Shown one piece after another: positions 39,980 through 49,860 of a stretch of DNA of 64,000 nt (position 1 is the first letter of the stretch; every line of letters begins with the position of its first letter). Source of the DNA: Gari tellinella (Eukaryota; Mollusca; Bivalvia; Cardiida; Psammobiidae); NCBI GenBank assembly GCA_922989275.2, contig OV277874.1, positions 23,672,154 through 23,736,153 of the forward strand. The letters run 5' to 3'. The notes beneath the pieces were generated by a model. That model worked only from the letters and a program-made list of their open reading frames with translations, was not told the DNA's origin and did not search any database. Made by a program: the position numbers and the translations under genes.

Positions 39980-40473
39980 AACAGTGGAGAAGACGTTATT
40001 CTTTCCAAATAAACGCGTGAATGCTGAAACCATTTTTTTCTATTGCAAACAGTTTTGAGCCAGATCAGACGACGGGTAGCCCGGATCAGGCTCCAAACTG
40101 TTTGCCATTCAAATAAAAACAAATCGTAAAAAATTGCCAGCAGTTGTATTTGTCTACATTTTAGTGCAATGCGTTTGCGTTTCGTTTGCGTTTTACAGTG
40201 GAGAATCTGTTATTCTTTCCCAATAAACGCATTTACGCTAAAACTATTATTTGCAGTGCAAACAGTTTGGAGCCAGATCAGACGCCGGGTAACCCGGCGT
40301 CTGATCAGGCTCCAAACAGTTTGCCACCAAGATAAACAAGAAGTATTAGAATTGTCCAAACGTTGTTCTTTTCTACGTTTTAGTGCTTTGCGTTTGCGTA
40401 CGTTTGCGTTTAAACGGGAAAGAATAACAGATTCTCCACTGTAATGGGAAAGAATAACGTTTTCTCCACTGTA
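39980..40473 (-). mobile_element. Family A MITE split by a younger A
   Basis: AACAGTGGAGAAGACG, a hairpin missing part of its right arm (GACGACGGGTAGCCCGGATC), CGTTTGCGTTTTA, young A, then ATGGGAAAGAATAACG and TTTTCTCCACTGTA. Confidence 0.85.
40194..40443 (-). mobile_element. Family A MITE, young, nested in older A
   Basis: TACAGTGGAGAATCTG to CAGATTCTCCACTGTA. TA duplicated within the left-end word of the host copy. Confidence 0.9.
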
Positions 40474-40485
40474 TAAGTACGAACA

Positions 40486-40696
40486 GATTCGAAGACGTTA
40501 TTCCTTCCCAATAAACGCGTTAATGCTAAAAACTTAATGGTAACCCGGCGTCTGATCATGCTCAAAACTGTTTGCCACTCATATTTACATGAATAATATG
40601 AATGGCAGAAAGCTGTCCTTTTTACTACATTTTATTGCGATGCGTTTGCGTTTCGTTTGAGTTTAAACGTGAAAGAATAACGGCTTCTCCACTGTT
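40486..40696 (-). mobile_element. Family A MITE lacking one hairpin arm
   Basis: GATTCGAAGACGTTATTCC, CCCAATAAACGCG, AACTTAATGGTAACCCGGCG, GGCTTCTCCACTGTT. Confidence 0.75.
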
Positions 40697-40773
40697 CATG
40701 TATAAGCCAATCCGATTGCTGTGTTTGTAAATTGACAATCTATTAGAAGCGCCAAAAAGTGATGCGTAACATG

Positions 40774-41023
40774 TACAGTGGAGAATCTGTTATTCTTTCC
40801 CGTTTAAACACAAACGTACGCAAACGCAAGGCGCTAAAACGTAGAAAAGAACAACTTTTGGACAATTCTGATATTTCATGTTTATCTTGGTGGCAAACAG
40901 TTTGGAGCCTGATCAGACGCCGGGTTACCCGGCGTCTGATCTGGCTCCAAACTGTTTGCACTGCAAGTAATAGTTTTAGCGTAAACGCGTTTATTGGGAA
41001 AGAATAACAGATTCTCCACTGTA
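40774..41023 (+). mobile_element. Family A MITE, young
   Basis: TACAGTGGAGAATCTG to CAGATTCTCCACTGTA with an intact hairpin. Confidence 0.9.
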
Positions 41024-41034
41024 CATGTATCACA

Positions 41035-41272
41035 CTAAGTGGAGAAGACGTTATTATTTCCCGTTTTTTTAAAACGCAAACGAAACGCAATGCACTAAAA
41101 CGTTGGAAATAACAACCTCTCGGCACCTCTGACTAATCTGTGTGATAAACAGTTTGAAGCCTGATCAGACGCCGGTTTACCCGGCGTCTGATCTGGCTCC
41201 ATATTGTTTGCAATGGAAATTATATGTAGTAAAAACGAGTTTATTTGGAAAATTTAATGACTTCTTCGTGGG
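41035..41272 (+). mobile_element. Family A MITE
   Basis: CTAAGTGGAGAAGACG, AACGAAACGCAATGC, hairpin GACGCCGGTTTACCCGGCG, then a decayed right end GACTTCTTCGTGG. Confidence 0.75.
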
Positions 41273-41467
41273 TACTTCAACCTAGATTGAGTACTGTTGC
41301 ATCTATATTAAACAACACTTCGGACAAATACATTGTACCTTATTTTCTTATTTGCCTTCAATGCTCAATGCAAGACAAATTGGATACAGAAAGATACTGA
41401 TAGTACATGTAGCTTGCTCAGTTGCTGCAGTAAAGTTACCTTACATTATGCTGAAATCTAGTGCATA

Positions 41468-42276
41468 TACAGTGGTAAATACGCTATTCCTACCCATTTA
41501 CGCGTTAATCTACGCGTAAGAAACGCATAGTGAACGGTTAACGAACGCTTAACGAACTGTTAACGCCTAACGTTCTTAACCCGTTTAAACGCGTTAATAA
41601 ACGATTATACCAGAGATGCTGCGATTGGTGCTTCAGGTATCCGTTTCACGCGGAGATTTCGGATCTTATCGACAGGCACTGACTACCCGCCTGTAACCAA
41701 TCTATTTATGTAACCCGCCTATATATGCCACTCAGATATAAGGGGATTAACAGTGTATTGCCAATTAAAGATAGCAATGTTATCGGCGATACCACCTAAT
41801 GTTCTGTAATGCACATGTCATAAAGTGGATGTATAAACCGCTGAAGCTAAGGGGTCCGTCGGCTAAGTGATGACCCTTTCATCCGGGCTCTTTTAAACGC
41901 GTAAATAAACGCGTAAAGAAACGGCTAGGAAAGGCGTTTAACAAAACGGATAATAAACGCATAGTGAATTGTTAACGAACGCGTAAGAAACGCGTAGAGT
42001 GGGTAGGAATAGCGTATTTACAGTGGAGAATCTGTTATTCTTTCCCGTTTAAACGCAAACGTACGTAAACGCAAAACACTAAAACGTAGAAAAGAAAAAC
42101 TTTTGGAAAATTCTGATAAGTCATGTTTATCTTGGTGGCAAACAGTTTGGAGCCTGATCAGACGCCGTGTTACCCGGCGTCTGATCTGGCTCCAAACTGT
42201 TTACACTGCAAATAATAGTTTTAGCGTAAACGCGTTTATTGGGAAAGAATAACACATTCTCCACTGTACCACTGTA
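41468..42276. mobile_element. Element H, distant relative of A, split by A
   Basis: TACAGTGGTAAATACGC / TATTCCTACCCA at left and TGGGTAGGAATAGCG / TATTTACCACTGTA at right (the last eight bases follow the nested A). About 560 bp without the insert. Near both ends are runs of AACGCGT-type words (AACGGTTAACGAACG). The tip shape matches family A, so H may be related. No coding seen. Confidence 0.82.
42019..42268 (+). mobile_element. Family A MITE, young, nested in the H terminus
   Basis: TACAGTGGAGAATCTG to CACATTCTCCACTGTA. Removing it and one TA restores the H terminus GCGTATTTA-CCACTGTA. Confidence 0.93.
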
Positions 42277-42291
42277 GTATAATTAGACACA

Positions 42292-42534
42292 TACAGTGGA
42301 GAATATGTTATTCTTTCCCAATAAACACGTTTACATTACATGTAAAACTATAATTTCCGTTGCAGACAATCTGTAGCAAATGACGCCGGGTCATCCAGCG
42401 TCGGATCCAGCTCCAAGCTGTTTGCCACTCAGATTGAAAAAAATCGTGATCAATTTCAAAAACTTGAAAATTTCTCCATTTTAATATATCCGTGGCGTTT
42501 CGATTGCGTTTCGGTTGGCATCTTCTGAACTGTA
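42292..42534 (-). mobile_element. Family A MITE, decayed
   Basis: TACAGTGGAGAATATG to CATCTTCTGAACTGTA. Hairpin GACGCCGGGTCATCCAGCGTC. Confidence 0.8.
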
Positions 42535-42755
42535 TAATTATCAGTACTGCTCCTGTATGTTCGCTAAACTGAAGCTTGGCTGTTTGGAGAATGGCATTCT
42601 ATTATATTGTGCCCGGTGCGTAACAAATTGAAACTGTCCCAAACAGACATGGCGCCAACATGCAGGGCAATGAGGTTTCCTAGTTAAGAAATAAAGATTT
42701 TCGTTGACTGAATATGATCAGACAGTGTAATAGTCGGTGGATAAGATGTTATTAG

Positions 42756-43006
42756 TACAGTGGAGAAAACGTTATTCGTGCCCGTTTAAACGCAAACGAA
42801 ACGCAAACGCAAAACACTAACACGTTGAAAAGTATAATTTTTGGACAATTCTGATAATGCATGTTTATCTTGGTGTCAAACAGTTTGGAGCCTGATCAGA
42901 CGCCGGGTTACCCGGCGTCTGATCTGGCTCTAAACTGTTTGTAATAGAATTAATAGTTTGAGCGTAAACGCGTTTATTGGGAAAGAATAGCGTTTTCTCC
43001 ACTGTA
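42756..43006 (+). mobile_element. Family A MITE
   Basis: TACAGTGGAGAAAACG to GTTTTCTCCACTGTA with an intact hairpin. Confidence 0.9.
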
Positions 43007-43270
43007 TTAGTATGTCTTCGAAACCACTGTTGGATTGTATATAGGAATCCGTTCGTACATGTATGTACAGTGGATAAGACGTTATTATTTCCCAATAAAA
43101 GCGTTTACGCTAAAAACTATCATATCCATTGCAATAAGTTTGAGCCTGATAACCCGGCGTCAGATCTGGCACTTACATTTTTGCCACTCAGATTAAAATC
43201 AATATTGAGGAATGTCAACAAATTGCAATTTCCCCCACTATAGTGCAATGCGTGTGCGCTTCGGTTGCAC

Positions 43271-43521
43271 TTAACTATTTACCTGATAGCCTATATATAG
43301 TATTGGAGATAGGTGACTACTTAAAGCAGGTTGAAAGTAAGGCAGAATGCGCCTTAGGCGCATTCTGCGTTACTTTCAGTCTGCTGTGAGCTATCATGTG
43401 CTAGAATATAGAAAATATCCCCATTAATATATATTCATGACTGATTAAATTGGATTTTTTTTCTTCAGTGGAGGGATAAATCAAATGTGCTAAAAGGCGC
43501 TTCTTTGAGGGAAAGGGTTAA
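43271..43521 (+). mobile_element. Family E MITE nested in A
   Basis: TTAA-CTATTTACCTGATAG to GGGAAAGGG-TTAA. Hairpin GGCAGAATGCGCC around TTAG. ~85% similar by eye to 13254-13505. Confidence 0.88.
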
Positions 43522-43535
43522 ACGGGATAGAATAA

Positions 43536-43889
43536 TTTCTCACATAACTACCCCTGTTTTCTATAGCGAACAACGATGACGAATATCCTTATCTCCAACA
43601 TGTGTGAGATCACTTTAATGACGTCACTACACGTCACTATTTATAACGGCGTTTTGACGCCACCGGGGTTCCAAAAAATGCATATTGCTTGAAAAATAGC
43701 TTAAATCGTTGGAAATGTGAGAAAAAGAATCTGTCACTCGTCGATGCTTAAGACAAGCTGATCTCAAACTCGTCTAGAATAGAAAAGTTATTAAGCTCGC
43801 CAAGGCTCGCTTAATAACATTTCAATTCTAGACTCGTTTGAGATCAGCTTGTCTTAAGCATCGACTCATGACAGATCCTATATGTCTTC
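43536..43889 (+). mobile_element. Family F element, copy 1
   Basis: TTTCTCACATAAC is inverted ~170 bp later as a degenerate GTGAGAAA. This is followed by an ~80-bp-arm hairpin (CTGTCACTCGTCGATG... to ...CATCGACTCATGACAG) with a CTCGCCAAGGCTCG apex. A full CRE word TGACGTCA is at 43619 before CACTATTTATA. No coding. Class unknown; the terminal repeat plus 3' hairpin recalls Helentron-type non-autonomous elements (weak inference). Confidence 0.8.
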
Positions 43890-44475
43890 TATGCTGCTAA
43901 TGCGTCTCAAAAAGTACAGAATGGTACATCGCAGTCCATCACCGTGACTTTTGACCTTAAATGTATGACCTCTCAAGATTTTGCATTATAGTTCGTTGAC
44001 ATATTGCCATTTTTTCTAGACCTATTTTTGCAAACTCTGAATGAATATCCTCATAACTTGTAGATTACAGTGTTGTCGTAAGTTCTGACTTTCGTATCTA
44101 ATAAAAATCAGTCTGAAACGGTTGTCTAGGCAACGGAAATATTGAAACAGAATTCTTTAGTCTAACATTGACATTTACATATTATGTATCATACTTTAAT
44201 TATGTTACTTGACATTATTAGCTAACAGTGTGGATCAAGATCAGATACATGTACAATCTTATTTGGTGCCTGGTCTGATTGTAAACAGTTTTGCACATGT
44301 ACATTTGTATATCAATGTTGTTGTTTTTTAATAATTTATATGAAAACCTAAAAAGCATCGTAGACGACAGTTTTTGACCTAGACTATAATTGAGCTACAA
44401 GAGAAGCCATCGATGATATCTGTGAAACCGTTCAAGTGTATCTAGATGACACGATAACTGTATTAATTCTTCCTG
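43890..44475. other. Mostly unassigned; one variant hairpin and an X-box-like site
   Basis: 44218-44296 is a decayed hairpin (ACAGTGTGGATCAAGATCAG ... TGGTCTGATTGTAAACAG). GTTGTCTAGGCAAC at 44121-44134 resembles an RFX X-box. No exon seen. Confidence 0.35.
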
Positions 44476-44659
44476 CAGCTGAATTGTCGTCTGCTTAAAA
44501 AATGCCATCTGCACCAGGTTGTTTGTCTTCTCACGTCATTCAGCTGAAGAAATTGAAAATCGATGACAAAGTATTTAATGTCAAACGATGTTTGAACTTA
44601 CATGTATGTAGGTCGGGTAAATCTGCATCTGAGTTGTATCGAACTTTTAGACATTTCTC

Positions 44660-44800
44660 ACGATTTGTTTTAATTTTAGTTTCAGATTGGAGCCTTATCA
44701 GACGCCGTGTGACCCGGCGTCTGCTCTGGCTCCTAACTGATCTCAATAGAAAATAGAAATAGCGCGTTTATTTGGAAATAATAATGTATTTCCCACTGTA
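44660..44800 (+). mobile_element. Family A right half
   Basis: ACATTTCTCACGATTTG, hairpin GACGCCGTGTGACCCGGCG, right end TATTTCCCACTGTA. Confidence 0.65.
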
Positions 44801-45050
44801 TACAATGGAGAATCTGTTATTCTTTCCCAATAAACGCGTTTACGCTAAAACTATTATTTGCAGTGCAAACAGATTGAAGCCAGATCAGACGGCGGGTAAC
44901 CCGGCGTCTGATCAGGCTCCAAACTGTTTGTCACCAAGATAAAGATGAATTATCAGAATTGTCCAAAAGTTGCAATTTTCTACGTTTTAGTGCTTTGCGT
45001 TTGCGTACGTTTGCGTTTAAACGGGAAAGAATAACAGATTCTCCACTGTA
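44801..45050 (-). mobile_element. Family A MITE, young
   Basis: TACAATGGAGAATCTG to CAGATTCTCCACTGTA, directly after the previous copy. Confidence 0.9.
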
Positions 45051-45054
45051 CATG

Positions 45055-45260
45055 TACAATTGAGAAGACGTTAATATTTCCCTTTTAAACGCAACCAAAC
45101 AAAAACGCAATACACTTATTCTAATCTGAGTGGCAAACAGTTTTAAACCTTATTAGTCTCCGGTTACCCGGCGTCTGATCTGTACCCATACGTTTTGCAT
45201 TGAAGCAACATATTTAGTATTAAGGCGTATATTGGGAAAGAATAACGTTTATCCACTGTA
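45055..45260 (+). mobile_element. Family A MITE, shortened
   Basis: TACAATTGAGAAGACG to CGTTTATCCACTGTA. The linker between left end and hairpin is truncated and the stem decayed (TAGTCTCCGGTTACCCGGCG). Confidence 0.75.
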
Positions 45261-45580
45261 TGAAAATACTATGTGTAGCATCGATCTGCCGACTGAAAGG
45301 GAAGTAATTTGTTCGGAATATTACTGGAAGATTTGTTTCCCTTTGGGTAGGATAACGATTCATTGCCATTTTCATCTAAAGGGTGACTGGCCTAATAAGT
45401 TTATTCTCATTTTGTTGCATAGAAATTCATATTACCACACTGCAGACTCAGATCAGACACTGCATTGTTTGGCTATGTCCCGTATTTATGGGACGCTATT
45501 CTCAAATGGTTAGCCTAGTGCTGTTATTTATACAGAAAGTGAAACATAGTGTCAACCAATTTAGATCCTATGCACCCTAC
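45261..45580. other. No recognised feature
   Basis: Contains only a short stem GTCCCGTATTTATGGGAC at 45478. The last ~40 bp (CAGAAAGTG, GTGTCAACCAATTTAGATC) begin the local duplication described at 46725. Confidence 0.4.
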
Positions 45581-45830
45581 TACAATGGAGAATCTGTTAT
45601 TCTTTCCCGTTTAAACGCAAACGTACGCAAACGCAAAACACTAAAATGTAGAAAAGTACAACTTTTGGACAATTCTGATAATTCATGTTTATCTTGGTGG
45701 CAAACAGTTTGGAGCCTGATCAGACGCCGGGTTACCCGGCGTCTGATCTGGCTCCAAACTGTTTGCACTGCAAATAATAGTTTTAACGTAAACGCGTTTA
45801 TTGGGAAAGAATAACGTTTTCTCCACTGTA
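45581..45830 (+). mobile_element. Family A MITE, young
   Basis: TACAATGGAGAATCTG to GTTTTCTCCACTGTA with an intact hairpin. Confidence 0.9.
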
Positions 45831-45943
45831 CAGGGGAGAATGTAATTCATTTCCAAACAAGTTGGTTTTTCTACACATTATTGTGAGGCTTTTGCCTTTC
45901 GTTTGCGTTTAAACTGGAAATACTTGACGTCTTCACCACTGTA
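45829..45943 (-). mobile_element. Family A MITE without hairpin
   Basis: TACAGGGGAGAATGTAATTC to GTCTTCACCACTGTA, 115 bp, keeping both tips and TTTCGTTTGCGTTTAAAC. It shares TA with both neighbours. Confidence 0.75.
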
Positions 45944-46191
45944 CAGTGGAGAATCTATTATTCTTTCCCGTTTAAACGCAAACGTACGCAAACGCAAAGC
46001 ACTAAAACGTAGAAAGGAACAACTTTTAGACAATTCTGATAATTCATGTTTATCTTGGTGGCAAACAGTTTGGAGCCTGATCAGACGCCGGGTTACCCGG
46101 CGTCTGATCTGGCTTCAAACTGTTTGCACTGCAAGCAATAGATTCAGCGTAAACGCGTTTATTGAGAAAGAATAACAGATTCTCCACTGTA
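45942..46191 (+). mobile_element. Family A MITE, young
   Basis: TACAGTGGAGAATCTA to CAGATTCTCCACTGTA with an intact hairpin. Confidence 0.9.
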
Positions 46192-46235
46192 CATGTAGCT
46201 GGTCTTGTAATACAGAAAGCGGATCATACAGTGGA

Positions 46236-46485
46236 TACAGTGGAGAATCTGTTATTCTTTCCCGTTTAAACGCAAACGTACGCAAACGCAAAAAACTTAA
46301 ACGTAGAAAAGTACAACTTTTTGATAATTCTGATAATTCATCTTTATCTTGGTGGCAAACAGTTTGGAGCCTGATCAGACGCCGGGTTACCCGGCGTCTG
46401 ATCTGGCTCCAAACGGTTTGCAATAGAAATAATAGTTTTAGCGTAAACGCGTTTATTGGGAAAGAATAACAGTTTCTCCACTGTA
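46236..46485 (+). mobile_element. Family A MITE, young
   Basis: TACAGTGGAGAATCTG to CAGTTTCTCCACTGTA. An extra TACAGTGGA precedes the start at 46227. Confidence 0.9.
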
Positions 46486-46724
46486 ATCTGTTATTATTTC
46501 CCAATAAAGGCGTTTACGCTAAAACTATTATTTTCCCTGCAAACAGTTTGGAGCCAGATCAGACGCCGGGTAACCCGGCGTCTGATCAGGCTCCAAACTG
46601 TTTGCCACCAAGATAAAGATGAATTATCAGAATTGTCAAAAAGTTGTTCTTTTCTACGTTTTTGTGCTTTACGTTTGCGTACGTTTGCGTTTAAACGGGA
46701 AAGAATAACAGATTCTCCACTGTA
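46484..46724 (-). mobile_element. Family A MITE, young, left tip lost
   Basis: It begins at TAATCTGTTATTATTTCCC, lacking CAGTGGAG. Intact hairpin; ends CAGATTCTCCACTGTA. Confidence 0.88.
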
Positions 46725-47003
46725 GTGTCAACCAATTCAGATCTTATTTATGACTTTACTAGACGCGAGGTGTGACCAGGATCCAACCTGTTTGCCACCA
46801 AGATAAAGATGAATTATCAGAATTGTCAAAAAGTTGTTCTTTTCTACGTTTTTGTGCTTTACGTTTGCGTACGTTTGCGTTTAAACGGGAAAGAATAACA
46901 GATTCTCCACTGTAATACAGAAAGCGGATGATATTGTCAACCACTTCAGATCTTATTTAAGACTTTACTAGACGCGAGGTGTGACCAGGATCCAACCTGT
47001 TTG
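46601..47003. repeat. Local tandem duplication including half an A element
   Basis: 46601-46724 and 46791-46914 appear identical (hairpin end to left tip of A). Their right flanks repeat GTCAACCA-TTCAGATCTTATTT and GACTTTACTAGACGCGAGG. The period is 190 bp. The same flank words begin at 45525 and 46209. Confidence 0.85.
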
Positions 47004-47049
47004 CAAATGTTTTTCGTGTTAAAAGAGTTTTATAAATAATTATACAAGA

Positions 47050-47180
47050 AGTGCACTTTCATTGGATCAACAAGAGAATTTACTGAATAAAGAAAAGCAA
47101 TATCGACCGAGGTTATAGGCCGAGGTTGATTGCTTTTCTGCACTCCATAAATTATCATATTGATCTGATGAAAGTGCAAT
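47050..47180. mobile_element. Foldback element
   Basis: AAGTGCACTTTCATTGGATCA pairs with TGATCTGATGAAAGTGCA, and AAAGAAAAGCAATATCGACC with an inner arm GGTTGATTGCTTTTC around GAGGTTATAGGCCGAG. Not related to the shared hairpin. Confidence 0.7.
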
Positions 47181-47292
47181 AACTGTTTTATTACATTTTA
47201 CCGATTTGGTTTTGCTTTAGCCAGTAGATCTTTATCTTCCATAAAGATGGCTGGAATAATGAATATTGTTACCTACATGTTATATGTATTCA

Positions 47293-47654
47293 AACAGTAC
47301 TTCCTCTCTACAACAACATCCAATGGGAAACAATTAGTGTGTTTGTTGTTCGGAAGGAATTGTTATAGGGAGGGAAATTGGCTTACATTTGCAATTAGTT
47401 TGAATCCTGATCAGACGCCGCGTAACATTGAGTCTGATCTGGGTTCAAGCTGTTTGTCACCCGTCATCGTGTTTTTTTTCTGTCAAAATTTCCAATATGT
47501 GACTTTGAAAAATCAGCAGACGACAATTTAAAGCAAACGATATTGCAGCCGTGAAACAAATTGACTTAATTGTCTTGTTTAAGAAACAGCGGCAAACCTT
47601 ATTGAAAGGACGGAATCGTTGTTCAGAGGGCCGTTGTGGAGAGGGTGAACTGTA
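47293..47654 (+). mobile_element. Family B MITE
   Basis: AACAGTACTTCCTCTCTAC to GGAGAGGGTGAACTGTA. Hairpin GACGCCGCGTAACATTGAGTC partly decayed. Confidence 0.82.
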
Positions 47655-48233
47655 ATGAGAGTATATGTTTATAGAAGAATGATATATACTATGTATAAAA
47701 ATAATTGGTGCATCTCTCATGCGTAGATTTATTTTTTTGGATGCGACTGTTGTCTATTCATAAAAGGTAAAAACAGTTTTTTCCCGCCGGACCAATTTAT
47801 GAACCGATATGTACATGTATCAGTGTTTTAAAAAAGAACCACATAACTGTGTCGAAAATGAGTGTAGAGCATCGCGCCCGGATTTTCTGTATCCGCTCCC
47901 ATTTCTCTCTGAGGGCGTCCGATTAATAGTCAAAAGACAACAGAAACAACAAACAAATAAACGAACAGTTTCTGACCAAAATGTATTTAATATAAAAACA
48001 ACCATAACCACCAACATACCATGCTTTATTGTATTGGCAATACAATATAGAAAACGTCTTGTTTATAGAAAAATGCAGATAATTACATTTATTATATACC
48101 AACCAATGTTCTGCCCGAAATATTTCTGTATTTTATCGAACAAATACACATTGACGGATTGAAAATTCCGTATTACCCATGTACCTTGTGTAATGGGAAA
48201 AGAACGTTTACTGTGTAGTCGGAAGTTCGGAAC
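47655..48233. other. No recognised feature
   Basis: A 117-codon frame (47809-48162, +) shows no recognisable domain and low-complexity Gln/Lys/Thr content; not called. Confidence 0.4.
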
Positions 48234-48402
48234 TACAGTAAAACCTCTGTATTACGACCACTAAATTATGTTAAGTATTAGGGTGTTTACGGTAGGTGAC
48301 CGCTTAAAGCAAGGTGACAGTGAAACAGAAAGCTCCTATCACCTCTCTATTATTTAATCAATTAGCATTCGTTTTAGTGGTCGTAATAGCGAGTATTTAC
48401 TT
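48234..48402. mobile_element. Short TA-type MITE with CAGTAAAACCTC end
   Basis: TACAGTAAAACCTCTGTATT and TATTACGACCACTAAA are inverted at TTTTAGTGGTCGTAATA and AGTATTTACT. The ends resemble pogo/Tigger-like termini. The interior includes a decayed family E stretch (GGTGACCGCTTAAAGCA). Confidence 0.65.
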
Positions 48403-48517
48403 TCACGCGCCATTCCCCGAAGTGTGACGTATGGGAAATCCAGTTTATTTATAGTAACGCTCGAAACATTTCTATCGTTTTTCATTTTATTTTTATTATA
48501 AGAGGTATATAATAAAA

Positions 48518-48677
48518 GGAACATCACTATACTTTGCATATCTTATGTACCGGATAACTCTCGTTGTGTGTGTGTAAAGGCTACATCCAACTCGACCTTC
48601 GGTCTCGTTGGATATAGCCTTTACACACACAACTCGAGTGATCCGGTGCATAAGATATGCAAGTATAGTAATATTCC
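48518..48677. mobile_element. Long foldback element
   Basis: GGAACATCACTATACTTTGC pairs with GCAAGTATAGTAATATTCC, and the arms continue through ATATCTTATG, TTGTGTGTGTGTAAAGGCTA and CCAAC to an apex TCGACCTTCGGTCTCG. Arms are ~70 bp with few mismatches. Confidence 0.8.
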
Positions 48678-48687
48678 GTTTGTATGA

Positions 48688-48870
48688 GTTTAAACAGTTT
48701 GGAGCCAGATCAAACGGCATCTACGGGAAAATATAACTCTTGCGACTTTTCGCCGGCAAAACCGTCTATTTTTTCCTAATTTAAAACTCTTTTGTCCTAA
48801 AGTTATTACACTATGTTTTTTCCCTGGCCAACACTCTGAAGCCATATCAGAATCCGATTAAATCAGGTTT
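48688..48870. repeat. Hairpin half and a decayed hairpin
   Basis: 48688-48722 has AAACAGTTTGGAGCCAGATC without its partner arm. 48828-48870 is a decayed one (GAAGCCATATCAGAATCCG ... AAATCAGGTTTG). Confidence 0.5.
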
Positions 48871-48891
48871 GATACATATACATGTACAATG

Positions 48892-49140
48892 TACAGTAGA
48901 GAAAACGTTATTCTTTCCCGTTTAAACGCAAACGAAACCTAAACGCAAAACCCTATAAAACGTTGAAAATCTCGATTTTTAGATATATTTTGCAATTCAT
49001 CATTTTTATCTGAGTGGTAAACAGTTCGGAGCCTGATCAGACGCCGGGTTTCCCGGCGTCTGATCTGTCTCCGAACTGTTTGCAGTGGAAATAAACATTT
49101 TAGCGTAAACGCGTTTATTTGGATAGAAGAGAGCTACAGT
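48892..49140 (+). mobile_element. Family A MITE
   Basis: TACAGTAGAGAAAACG, hairpin GACGCCGGGTTTCCCGGCG with outer paired changes (TTCGGAG / CTCCGAA). Right tip eroded. Confidence 0.82.
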
Positions 49141-49413
49141 TTACAGGGGAGCATTTGTTGTATAGATCTTACATCCATATCAACATCCCTATAGTTTGAG
49201 ATTTTGTTGCAATACTTTGATTTTAATTTCTTTCAAATGGGGAAATAATAACGTACTGTGTCACCTACTGTATCGCAATGTTGCAGTGCAATCTGAATTA
49301 TTAACAAAAGCAGAACTTTCAACAGTTGTCTTTAGGGATTATATATTGATTCAATACACGGTTCTGTCATGTGTCAAGAGACGAAAAGATCTAAATAAGT
49401 CATACAAGCACAG
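49141..49413. other. No recognised feature
   Basis: Short frames without a domain; no element ends. Confidence 0.35.
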
Positions 49414-49666
49414 TCACTGTGGAGAAAACGTTATTCGGTCTCATTTTAAAACGCAAATGGAGCCGCAAACGCATCGCAATAAATCGCAGAAAATGACGAA
49501 TTTCCGATAAATCTGAAAATTAGTGTCATTCTGAGTGGCGAACAGTTTGGAGCCTGATCAGACGCTGGGTTACCCGGCGTCTTATCAGGCTCCAAACTGT
49601 TTGCAATGAAAAATATAGTTTTAACGTAAACGCGTTTATTGGGAAAGAATCACGCGTTCTCCACTT
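49414..49666 (+). mobile_element. Family A MITE
   Basis: CACTGTGGAGAAAACG to GCGTTCTCCACTTGA. Hairpin arms both read CCTGATC / TATCAGG. Confidence 0.8.
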
Positions 49667-49676
49667 GACATTCATT

Positions 49677-49745
49677 TGTAAACAGTCCGAAGTTTGATCA
49701 GATGCCGCGTTACCCGGCGTCTGATATTTCCCCAAACTGTTTCAC
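49677..49745. repeat. Hairpin with mismatched family arms
   Basis: The left arm ends GATGCCGCGT as in B/D, while the right arm begins TACCCGGCGTCTGAT as in A. The apex therefore does not pair cleanly. Confidence 0.55.
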
Positions 49746-49860
49746 ATTCATATAAAAATGACATGTATGTCTAAGTTGGCATCAACATGTAATTATTTAC
49801 ATTTAGTGCAAATATGTGGCGTTCTTATTTTCTTTCGTGCAATGTCAAAGAATGTTTGGT

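Larger units (their letters stand above)
43066..43900 (-). mobile_element. Family A MITE pierced by both E and F
   Basis: TACAGTGGATAAGACG, one reduced hairpin, CACTTAA, then E, then ACGGGATAGAATAATTTCTC, then F, then a decayed tip (TCTTCTATGCTG). E used the TTAA and F the TTTCTC of the same A terminus. Confidence 0.7.

Noticed and set aside
47809..48162. 117-codon frame as a gene
   Set aside because: Composition is low-complexity, no domain is visible and no splice context supports it.
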